A stretch of DNA of 18,845 nucleotides, taken from the NCBI GenBank assembly GCA_001823315.1, contig MHUC01000032.1:1-18845 (forward strand). The letters run 5' to 3'. Position 1 is the first letter of the stretch; every line of letters begins with the position of its first letter. A model generated the notes under the pieces. The model saw only the letters and a program-made list of their open reading frames with translations, searched no databases and was not told where the DNA came from. The position numbers and the translations under genes were made by a program. Below are positions 11,309-18,433 of this stretch, one piece after another. Origin of the DNA: Candidatus Wildermuthbacteria bacterium RIFCSPHIGHO2_12_FULL_40_12 (GTDB taxonomy: Bacteria; Patescibacteriota; Minisyncoccia; Minisyncoccales; 2-12-FULL-40-12).

Positions 11309-12736
11309 ATGAAACGTATCTTAACTAACAATTCGGTTGATTTTATCGGCAAAACAATCCAATTGGCTGGTTGGGTTCAAACAATAAGAGAACATGGGAA
11401 AATTCTTTTTATTGATCTTCGTGACAGCGGTGGAGTTTTACAGATCGTATTCTCTCCTGACGTAAAAGACACTTACGAATTAGCAAAAACTTTAAAACCA
11501 GAGTCAGTTGTGTTTATTGAGGGAGAAGTAAAAGAAAGGCCAGCCAGCATGATAAATCCAAAAATTGCGACAGGAAAGATTGAATTTCAGCCCTCGAAAT
11601 TAGAAATTTTATCTATGGCGGAAACCCCGCCTTTTCCAATTGATACGAATGGATATGACATATCAGAAGATAAGAGATTAAAGTACAGATACTTGGATTT
11701 GAGAAGACCTCGACTTCAGGAAAATATAAGAAACAGACAAAAGGTGATTCAGTGTATGCGCGATTTTTTGATAAAAGAAGGATTTATTGAGATTGAAACT
11801 CCATTATTGACCAAAGCTACGCCCGAAGGCGCTCGCGATTTTTTGGTCCCGGCTCGTCTTCAACCAGGCCTTTTTTACGCTTTGCCGCAATCGCCCCAGC
11901 AATATAAGCAATTGTTAATGGTTGCGGGTATAGAAAAATATTTTCAAATAGCGCGCTGCCTAAGAGATGAGGATCCGCGAGGAGACCGCCAAGCCGAGTT
12001 TACACAATTAGATATCGAAATGGCTTTTGTGGAACAGGAGGACATCTTAGTTCTTATGGAGGAATTGTATATAGGAATTATTGAAAAGCTTTTTCCGGAA
12101 AAGAAAATTACAAGTATTCCGTTTCCGAGATTAAAATATAATGACGCGATGGAAAAATACAAGACCGACAAACCAGACGTCAGAAAAGACAAAGAAAATC
12201 CTAATGAACTGGCTTTCTGTTTTATTATTGATTTTCCGATGTTTGAGTGGAGAAAGGAAGAAAACCCTTCGATGGGCTCAGGGCGAGGACGCTGGGATGC
12301 GGTGCACCACCCTTTTACAAGACCTCAAATCGATGACATCGAAAAAATTAAAAAAAGCCCAGAAAAAATTCTGGGTTATCAGCATGATTTTGTCCTGAAC
12401 GGAGTTGAGATTGGCGGAGGGAGCTTGAGGTCTTACAAGCCGGAAATTTTGGAAGCGGTATTTGAAACGATGGGTCACAGTAAAGAACAAATACGGCAGA
12501 AATTCGGCCACTTGCTTACAGCGTTTAAGTACGGTGTTCCTCCTCATGGCGGTATTGCGCCTGGGATTGATAGGTTTTTAGCGGTACTTTTGAATGAGCC
12601 CAACATAAGAGAAGTAATCGCTTTTCCCAAAACGGGGGATAACAAGGATTTAATGATGGGAGCGCCATCTGAAGTGGAGACAGAACAGCTTAAAGAATTG
12701 CATATCAAACCGGTCGGCGACGAAAAAGATAGGTAA
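11309..12736 (+). CDS. aspS: Aspartyl-tRNA synthetase (short form without the GAD domain)
   Basis: A class II synthetase that charges tRNA-Asp. The 475 residues have an N-terminal OB anticodon domain (LAGWVQTIREHGKILFIDLRD, 19-39), motif 1 around RNRQKVIQCMRDFL, motif 2 ARCLRDEDPRGDRQAEFTQLD (215-235) and motif 3 GGIAPGIDRFLAVLL near the end. ATG 11309 is preferred to the in-frame ATG 11303 because the upstream TATAAT box would start transcription there. The bacterial-type insertion (GAD) domain of about 120 residues normally found between motifs 2 and 3 is missing: KYKTDKPDVRKD (284-294) leads straight to LAFCFIIDFPMFEW. Residues 319-327 (NPSMGSGRG) are encoded by an in-frame palindromic repeat. 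It heads the cell-wall gene run. Confidence 0.95.
   Translation: MKRILTNNSVDFIGKTIQLAGWVQTIREHGKILFIDLRDSGGVLQIVFSPDVKDTYELAKTLKPESVVFIEGEVKERPASMINPKIATGKIEFQPSKLEILSMAETPPFPIDTNGYDISEDKRLKYRYLDLRRPRLQENIRNRQKVIQCMRDFLIKEGFIEIETPLLTKATPEGARDFLVPARLQPGLFYALPQSPQQYKQLLMVAGIEKYFQIARCLRDEDPRGDRQAEFTQLDIEMAFVEQEDILVLMEELYIGIIEKLFPEKKITSIPFPRLKYNDAMEKYKTDKPDVRKDKENPNELAFCFIIDFPMFEWRKEENPSMGSGRGRWDAVHHPFTRPQIDDIEKIKKSPEKILGYQHDFVLNGVEIGGGSLRSYKPEILEAVFETMGHSKEQIRQKFGHLLTAFKYGVPPHGGIAPGIDRFLAVLLNEPNIREVIAFPKTGDNKDLMMGAPSEVETEQLKELHIKPVGDEKDR
12265..12283. repeat. Palindromic repeat unit inserted in frame in aspS
   Basis: CCCTTCGATGGGCTCAGGG, an imperfect palindrome whose reverse complement has the form CCCTGAG-N-TCGAAGGG, the same family as the unit in murC (9341-9358). 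It encodes PSMGSG between FEWRKEEN and RWDAVHHPFT, where related enzymes have a short acidic linker. Confidence 0.7.
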
Positions 12737-12744
12737 TTTTCATA

Positions 12745-13713
12745 ATGAGCAAAAGCTTAAGATTATTTTTTATCATAATATTTTTAGGCCTGCCGCTTTG
12801 GTGGGGGATCAATGTCTTTGCCCAGAAGCTGGAAGATTTTTTTTATACGAATGTTGCCGCTCAAGAAGAAGAAGTTTTAAATCAGAACGCCGCCATTGAA
12901 AAACAGCTTGAAAGCATGAAGCCATCGAGAAAAGAAGAAACCGATGCGTTGGAGGTTGGAGCGCGTTCGGCAATATCAGTGTTAATCAAAAAAGACGGAA
13001 CCGAAAAGGTTCTTTTCCAAAAAAACATTCAGGAGAAATTACCCATAGCAAGCATCACAAAATTAATGACCGCTTTGCTTGTTATGCGGAATTATAATTT
13101 TGAAGAAACGGTAGAGATTTCTTCCGAAGCCGCCAAAGTGGAGAACGAACAGGGATCTGGCAATCTAAGAGTCGCAGAGAAGTTTTTTGTCAAAGATCTT
13201 CTTTATTTTTTATTAATTGAGTCCAATAATGGAGCGGCTTTTGCCTTAGCCGATATGATGGACGAGAAAGAGTTTGTTGATTTAATGAACATCACGGCGG
13301 CTGAATTAGGATTGGAAGATACATTTTTTGTTAACCCAACCGGGTTGGACCCTGAAAATCAACAAGACCTGACGAATTATTCAACCGTTGAAGATGTCGC
13401 TAAATTAGCGATTTACATACTCAAGACCGAACCATCAATTTGGGATATTGCACGTTTCTCCGAATTCGATGTTTATTCGGCTGACGGTATATTGTTTCGC
13501 AAACTAAAAAGCACCAATGAACTTTTAGGAACGATGCCCGACCTAAGCTGGAAGACCGGTTGGACTTTGAGAGCCGGCGGTTGCTTGGCGATAATTTATC
13601 TGGCTCCAGACAAGCAAAGTTATTTAGTCAACATAGTATTAAGCTCGGAAGATAGGTTTGGAGATATGGAAAAAATGATGGATTGGTTGAATGGAGCTTA
13701 TCAATGGCAATAA
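12745..13713 (+). CDS. Serine-type D-Ala-D-Ala carboxypeptidase (peptidase S11, PBP5-like)
   Basis: Trims the terminal D-Ala of peptidoglycan stem peptides outside the membrane. The 322-residue protein has a hydrophobic N terminus (residues 5-26, LRLFFIIIFLGLPLWWGINVFA) acting as signal anchor, and a linker rich in Glu and Gln. The three penicillin-binding motifs are SITK (Ser103-Lys106), SNN (160-162) and KTG (270-272). VNPTGLDPENQQ is also typical of S11. The usual C-terminal amphipathic membrane helix domain of PBP5 is absent, so attachment is likely through the N terminus. It starts 8 bases after aspS and is followed by mraY after 16 bases. Confidence 0.92.
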   Translation: MSKSLRLFFIIIFLGLPLWWGINVFAQKLEDFFYTNVAAQEEEVLNQNAAIEKQLESMKPSRKEETDALEVGARSAISVLIKKDGTEKVLFQKNIQEKLPIASITKLMTALLVMRNYNFEETVEISSEAAKVENEQGSGNLRVAEKFFVKDLLYFLLIESNNGAAFALADMMDEKEFVDLMNITAAELGLEDTFFVNPTGLDPENQQDLTNYSTVEDVAKLAIYILKTEPSIWDIARFSEFDVYSADGILFRKLKSTNELLGTMPDLSWKTGWTLRAGGCLAIIYLAPDKQSYLVNIVLSSEDRFGDMEKMMDWLNGAYQWQ

Positions 13714-13729
13714 AAAAGCAACGTAAAAA

Positions 13730-14806
13730 ATGACGCTTTTTAATTTTAATCTGATTAAAATTTTCTCTCTTTTCGCTTTTGCCGCCATTTTAGCTATGAT
13801 TTTGGCGCCTTCAATGATTAATTTTCTGTACAAGATAAAGTTTTGGAAAAAGGAAGCGCGCAAAAAAACCATTACCGGCGAAGACGCCAGTGTTGTTTAC
13901 GCCCTGCACAAAGACAGGGAAGTGGCAGTTCCTCGAGGAGGAGGATTAATTATTTGGATTTCGGTCCTGGTCATAGCGTTATTTCTTTTGCTGCTGTCAT
14001 TCGGGGATAAATACTGGTGGCTTAAGAGAATTAATTTTCTATCTCGAAGCGAAACCTGGCTTCCTTTCTTTACGCTTATTGCGGCTTCTTTAGTCGGTCT
14101 CCTTGATGATTTTTTGCAAGTTTTTGGGCGAGGCCGTTATGTTGGAGGGGGAATGACATTCACGAGGCGTCTAATCATTGTCGCCTTGATCGGTTTGATT
14201 GGCGGTTGGTGGTTTTATTTTAAGCTTAATTGGGACAGCATCCATATTCCTTTGATTTTGAATTTTCCCGGGGGCATAGATCTGTCTATTGGTTTTTGGT
14301 ACATACCGTTGTTTGTGATAGTGATGCTGGCGTCTTGGGCTGGCGGAGTTATTGACGGATTAGATGGATTAGCTGGCGGTATTTTCGCCACTATTTTCAG
14401 CGCTTTTACGGTGATTGCTTTTGCTCAAGATAAGATAGAATTAGCTTCTTTGTGCGCCGTTATCTCCGGCACTCTATTCGCGTTTTTATGGTTCAACATA
14501 CCTCCAGCCAGGTTTTATATGGGTGAAACCGGTATTTTGGGGTTGACTTCTACTATGGCAGTGGTTGCGTTTTTAACCGATTCTATCGCGGTTTTGCCTA
14601 TCATTGGCGGTCTCTTAGTGATTGAAGTGGGTTCAATCATTATACAGTTAGCATCTAAAAAGTTTTTTCGTAAAAAAATATTTTTAGCGACTCCCATACA
14701 TCATCACTTTGAGGCAAAGGGATGGACGCCTCACGAAATAACGATGCGTTTTTGGCTGGTCGGAGTGGTTTTAGCAATAATAGGGGTTGCCATTCGTTTA
14801 CTATGA
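13730..14806 (+). CDS. mraY: Phospho-N-acetylmuramoyl-pentapeptide transferase
   Basis: A polytopic membrane enzyme that moves phospho-MurNAc-pentapeptide onto undecaprenyl phosphate to make lipid I. The 358 residues are the usual length, with about ten hydrophobic segments. Family blocks seen are VPRGGGLIIW (normally GTPTMGG), LVGLLDDFLQVFGRG with the Asp pair, VIDGLDGLAGG, FNIPPARFYMGETG and the TPIHHHFEAKGW histidine motif. Two departures stand out. The FMGD aspartate is Glu (MGETG), and the NxxN part of the NLTDGLDG block is replaced (GGVIDGLDG). The cell-wall context supports MraY rather than another GT4-type transferase. Its stop codon touches the first base of the murI leader stem. Confidence 0.9.
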   Translation: MTLFNFNLIKIFSLFAFAAILAMILAPSMINFLYKIKFWKKEARKKTITGEDASVVYALHKDREVAVPRGGGLIIWISVLVIALFLLLLSFGDKYWWLKRINFLSRSETWLPFFTLIAASLVGLLDDFLQVFGRGRYVGGGMTFTRRLIIVALIGLIGGWWFYFKLNWDSIHIPLILNFPGGIDLSIGFWYIPLFVIVMLASWAGGVIDGLDGLAGGIFATIFSAFTVIAFAQDKIELASLCAVISGTLFAFLWFNIPPARFYMGETGILGLTSTMAVVAFLTDSIAVLPIIGGLLVIEVGSIIIQLASKKFFRKKIFLATPIHHHFEAKGWTPHEITMRFWLVGVVLAIIGVAIRLL

Positions 14807-14924
14807 CCCGGTAGTGACCCCGTTCTCTATCGGGTATACGAATTGATGGTTAAAATATATTCATAATTACCTTTTCTTCTGATGAAAACCATACAAGAAT
14901 TAGAGGGAATGGCTACTACCGGAT
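14806..14924 (+). promoter_or_regulatory. Structured leader of murI with two mutually exclusive stems
   Basis: ACCCGGTAG (14806-14814) can pair locally with CTATCGGGT (14827-14835; 9 pairs, one G-U), or CCGGTAGT (14808-14815) can pair distally with ACTACCGG (14915-14922; 8 perfect pairs), two bases before the murI ATG. A further ATGGTT/AACCAT hairpin lies between. The last bases before the start (ACTACCGGAT-ATG) are identical to those before cysS. A 19-codon upstream ORF (14882-14941) overlaps the murI start out of frame. Confidence 0.6.
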
Positions 14925-15716
14925 ATGATCGGCATATTTGATTCTGGGATTGGCGGTTTGACCGTGGTAAAAGAATTTCTCCGATATTTACCGGATTACC
15001 AGATTATTTATTTTGGCGATTCCGCCAGATTGCCATATGGAACGAAAAGCCCTCGTTTTATTCGGCAATGTTCAAAAGAAATCGTGAAGTTTCTTTTAAA
15101 AAAAGGAGCCAAGGTGATTGTTATTGCTTGCCATACCGCTTCTGCTCTGGCGGCAGATTTTTTAAGGAGAGAATTCAAAGATACACCAATCTTTGAAATC
15201 ATTACGCCCGGGGTTAGTGGCGCTATTCAATCAACCAAGAATAAAACAATCGGTATCATTGGTACGCCGGGCACCGTAAATAGCGGCGTTCATCGTAGAG
15301 CGCTATTAAAAAAAGTGGCCGACCTCAACGTTTACACAGAAAGTTGTCCTTTGTTGGTTCCATTAATAGAAGAAGGTTGGTTTGAGAGAAAAGAAACCAG
15401 ATTGATAGTGAAAAATTACTTGGCGCCGTTAAAAAAGAAAAAGATTGACACGCTGATCTTGGCCTGCACTCACTACCCTTTGCTAAAAAAAGTAATCTCT
15501 TTTGCGATGGGAAAGCGCGTCCGGATTATTAATCCGGCAAAAGATTTAGCGCTAAGCTTTAGATCGTTATTGAGACAAAACGAAAAATTGGCTAACAGCT
15601 TAAAAAAAAGTAAGCAGCACCAATTTTTTTTAAGCGACGACCCTTATAATTTTCGTCTAATGAGTCGTTTTTGTTTAGGCAAGGAGATCAATCCTAAGAT
15701 AGTCCGTTTTAATTAA
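14925..15716 (+). CDS. murI: Glutamate racemase
   Basis: Makes D-glutamate, the second residue of the peptidoglycan stem peptide, without cofactor. The 263 residues are normal in length. Motifs are MIGIFDSGIGGLTV at the N terminus, YFGDSARLPYG (about 29-39), the first catalytic Cys in IACHTASA (usually ACNTASA, here His instead of Asn) and the second in ACTHYPLL. The ATG is fixed by the family N terminus. No SD is present, and the start follows a leader stem directly. It sits between mraY and murD, the enzyme that uses its product, and murD starts one base after its stop. Confidence 0.95.
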   Translation: MIGIFDSGIGGLTVVKEFLRYLPDYQIIYFGDSARLPYGTKSPRFIRQCSKEIVKFLLKKGAKVIVIACHTASALAADFLRREFKDTPIFEIITPGVSGAIQSTKNKTIGIIGTPGTVNSGVHRRALLKKVADLNVYTESCPLLVPLIEEGWFERKETRLIVKNYLAPLKKKKIDTLILACTHYPLLKKVISFAMGKRVRIINPAKDLALSFRSLLRQNEKLANSLKKSKQHQFFLSDDPYNFRLMSRFCLGKEINPKIVRFN

Positions 15717-15717
15717 A

Positions 15718-17106
15718 ATGTTGAATTTAAAAAAGGAGCTAAATCCCAAAAAAATTCTCATATTGGGATTAGGAAAAGAAGGGGTAGACACTTTGATGTT
15801 TTTAAGGAAGTTGTTTCCAGGTAAGATTTTGGGAGTAGGGGACAAAGATAAAAATTCAAAATTCAAAATTAAAAATTTAAAATTATTAAGAAAAGTTACG
15901 TGGTATTTGGGTAGAGATTATCTTAAACCTTTAGAACAATACGACTTGATCATTAAATCACCAGGCATTCCAGTCAATAATCAGGCACTAAAGCAGGCCT
16001 TTCGAGAAGGTAAAATTACCTCTCAAACAGAACTTTTTTTAAGGCATTGCCCAGGCAAAATAATCGGCATTACCGGAACAAAAGGAAAGGGAACGACAAG
16101 CTCCTTAATTTACAAGATTCTTAAGCAAGGAGGCAAAAAAGTTTATTTAGTGGGTAATATCGGCAAGCCAGCGCTTTCTTTGCTGTTTAAAGCCAAGCCG
16201 AAAGATATTTTTGTCTACGAAATGTCGAGTCATCAACTGATGAATTTGAGAACAAGTCCAAACATCGCCGTTTTCCTTAATATTTATCCCGCTCACCTGG
16301 ATTACTACCGGGATTTTCAAGAATATTTTCAAGCAAAGAAAAATATTTTTCTTCACCAAAAAAGCAATGACGTTCTAATTTACAACAAAGACGATCAATT
16401 ATTGAAAGAAGCGGTCAAAAAGGCAAAATCAAAAAAAATATCTTTTTCTTTGAAGAGTCAAAGTGGTGACTATCGCTTGAGACAAGACCTTGTCGTTTAT
16501 CACGGAAAGAAGATGTTTCATACGGCAAACTGCCGCTTAAAAGGAGAATTTAATCTGGTCAATACTATGGCCGCTATAATTGTTGGCAGGATTCTTAATG
16601 TGCCGTTAGCAAAAATAACAAATGCAGTAAAAAACTTTAAAGGGATGCCTTATCGTCTTGAATTTGTAGGTAAATATTCTGGCGTGGATTTTTATAACGA
16701 TTCTCTCGCCACCATTCCACAAGCTACCATTGCCGCCATTGAAGCGTTGGGCGATCGAATAGGAGCAATAATTTTAGGAGGATTTGAGAGCGGTTTAGAT
16801 TATAGCAAGCTGGCAAGAGTTATTGCGCAGCGGAAAATCAAGAACCTGATACTTTTTCCGACTACCGGAGGAAAAATTGCCAAAGCAGTAAAAAAATATT
16901 TTCGGTTTAACAAAAGTAAGAAAGCGATAAATTATTTTTTTGTAAACGATATGAAAGAAGCCATAAAGCTTAGCTTGGAAAATACTGAAAAGGGCGATAT
17001 TTGCTTATTATCGCCCGCGTCTCCGAGCTTCGGCGTCTTTAAGAACTACAAAGAAAGAGGGGATTTATTTAAAAAGTATATTAAAGTTTATGGAAAGAAA
17101 AATTAA
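15718..17106 (+). CDS. murD: UDP-N-acetylmuramoyl-L-alanine--D-glutamate ligase
   Basis: Adds D-Glu to UDP-MurNAc-L-Ala in the cytoplasm. The 462 residues show KILILGLGKEG (12-22), SPGIP (81-85), the P-loop GTKGKGTT (120-127), a YEMSSHQL block, and NDSLATIPQATIAAIEAL typical of the C-terminal domain. The usual DHLD motif reads AHLDYY. A short AT-rich, Lys-rich stretch at residues 42-56 (KDKNSKFKIKNLKLL), encoded by near-repeats of AAAATTC, looks like a low-complexity insertion between the first two strands. It begins one base after murI, and its end overlaps ftsW by 17 bases, so murI-murD-ftsW is a coupled block. Confidence 0.95.
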   Translation: MLNLKKELNPKKILILGLGKEGVDTLMFLRKLFPGKILGVGDKDKNSKFKIKNLKLLRKVTWYLGRDYLKPLEQYDLIIKSPGIPVNNQALKQAFREGKITSQTELFLRHCPGKIIGITGTKGKGTTSSLIYKILKQGGKKVYLVGNIGKPALSLLFKAKPKDIFVYEMSSHQLMNLRTSPNIAVFLNIYPAHLDYYRDFQEYFQAKKNIFLHQKSNDVLIYNKDDQLLKEAVKKAKSKKISFSLKSQSGDYRLRQDLVVYHGKKMFHTANCRLKGEFNLVNTMAAIIVGRILNVPLAKITNAVKNFKGMPYRLEFVGKYSGVDFYNDSLATIPQATIAAIEALGDRIGAIILGGFESGLDYSKLARVIAQRKIKNLILFPTTGGKIAKAVKKYFRFNKSKKAINYFFVNDMKEAIKLSLENTEKGDICLLSPASPSFGVFKNYKERGDLFKKYIKVYGKKN

Positions 17107-18283
17107 GAAATACCCGGATCGAGCCCTAATCATTGTCTGCGCTTTTATGATAATGATTGGGATACTTGTTCTTGCCAGCGTTTCTTCGGTTCTTTCTTAC
17201 GAAAGTTTTCAGAACCCTTTCTTTTTTTTATGGCATCAGATTCAAGCCGGATTAATTCCTGGAATTATTTTGTCCTTTCTGGCTTTTAAAATAAACCTGA
17301 CATTAATTAGAAAAGCGTCTTTTGGCCTGTTTTTATTAAACATTGCTCTTTTGGCGTTGGTGTTAATACCAGGGATTGGCGTTAGCTACGGGGGCGCTGC
17401 GAGGTGGCTTGATTTGAAATTGTTCACCTTTCAACCATCAGAATCATTGAAGCTGACTTTTATTCTTTATTTCGCGGCTTTAATGGAAAGCAGATTTCAA
17501 TCAGCCGAGAGATTCTTCGGCGCGACGAGACGAGGGTTATTCAAGAAAACGCCTCGGAATTTGTCATCTAAAACGCTGTTTAGAAATTCGAGTTCGTTGA
17601 TCTTGAACTTATTCATATTCTTAATTCTTTTTGGGATCATTGGTTATTTTCTATACAGCCAGCCGGATATAAGCACTCTTTTCATAATCTCTGTTGTGGG
17701 AGCCGTGATTTACTTTACGGCCGGCTCGCCTTGGTGGCATCTTGTTTTGATAATGATGTTAGGAGCCAGCGCGTTTTGGATATTGATTAAAAAAGTGCCG
17801 TATGGCTTGAGCAGAATAACGGTATTCTTAAGCCAAGATTTCGATCCTATGGGTAAAGGGTATCAAATTAAGCAAGCGTTGATTGCGATAGGATCAGGGG
17901 GGCTAACCGGACTGGGTCTCGGAATGTCGCGTCAGAAATTCGGTTTTCTGCCAGAAGCGATGTCAGACACGATTTTCTCTGTTATTGCGGAAGAATTGGG
18001 TTTTCTTGGCGGAGCAACGCTGGTTTTGCTGTTTATGATTTTTCTTTGGCGGGGATTGGAAATTGCCAAGGGCGCGCCGGATGCATTTTCTAAATTATTA
18101 GCTATTGGAATTACTTCTTGGATAATAGTTCAGGCAATAGTTAATATAGGGTCTATTGTAAAGTTGTTGCCTCCAACAGGGGTGCCTCTGCCTTTTATCA
18201 GTTACGGCGGATCTCATCTGGTTTTTGAGCTGATTGCTTTGGGATTGTTGCTTAATGTGTCTAAAAATCGCAAGATGGTATAA
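17090..18283 (+). CDS. ftsW: SEDS-family septal glycosyltransferase FtsW
   Basis: A peptidoglycan polymerase that works with a class B PBP at the division site. The 397-residue membrane protein has about ten hydrophobic segments. Signature parts are GARWLDLKLFTFQPSESLKL (conserved loop), QPDISTLFI, and the C-terminal PPTGVPLPFISYGGSHLVFE near residue 365. A charged cytoplasmic loop of about 35 residues (AERFFGATRRGLFKKTPRN) sits between predicted segments 4 and 5. RodA is the alternative, but the position between murD and murG favours FtsW. The cognate ftsI is not in this window. A TATAAT box at the very end of the gene may start the murG transcript. Confidence 0.93.
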   Translation: MERKIKKYPDRALIIVCAFMIMIGILVLASVSSVLSYESFQNPFFFLWHQIQAGLIPGIILSFLAFKINLTLIRKASFGLFLLNIALLALVLIPGIGVSYGGAARWLDLKLFTFQPSESLKLTFILYFAALMESRFQSAERFFGATRRGLFKKTPRNLSSKTLFRNSSSLILNLFIFLILFGIIGYFLYSQPDISTLFIISVVGAVIYFTAGSPWWHLVLIMMLGASAFWILIKKVPYGLSRITVFLSQDFDPMGKGYQIKQALIAIGSGGLTGLGLGMSRQKFGFLPEAMSDTIFSVIAEELGFLGGATLVLLFMIFLWRGLEIAKGAPDAFSKLLAIGITSWIIVQAIVNIGSIVKLLPPTGVPLPFISYGGSHLVFELIALGLLLNVSKNRKMV

Positions 18284-18284
18284 T
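18279..18284 (+). promoter_or_regulatory. Possible -10 box of a murG promoter
   Basis: TATAAT spans the ftsW stop codon; no good -35 is seen. Transcription from here would start near 18291, about 11 bases before the murG leader stem. Confidence 0.4.
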
Positions 18285-18301
18285 ATAGGTAAAGAGCAGA
18301 A

Positions 18302-18433
18302 CCCCGTTAGAAGTTCTGGGCATGATTTTTTTTCACAAAAAATTTTATGTAATCTACAAGACGGGGAGTAATAACAAAACAAATGTTTGTTTGAAATGAA
18401 TAATATATTCTATAACAACAAACTTCTAACGGA
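18302..18433 (+). promoter_or_regulatory. Structured leader of murG with two mutually exclusive stems
   Basis: CCGTTAGAAGTT (18304-18315) pairs perfectly over 12 bases with AACTTCTAACGG (18421-18432), which ends one base before the GTG start. The same 5' strand can instead pair through CCCCGT (18302-18307) with ACGGGG (18361-18366), extended by TAG/CTA (18308-18310 with 18354-18356, bulge between). The gap of 150 bases between ftsW and murG is unusual in this tightly packed run and is filled by this element. A 13-codon ORF (18396-18437) ends in GTGA, overlapping the murG start. Confidence 0.65.
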
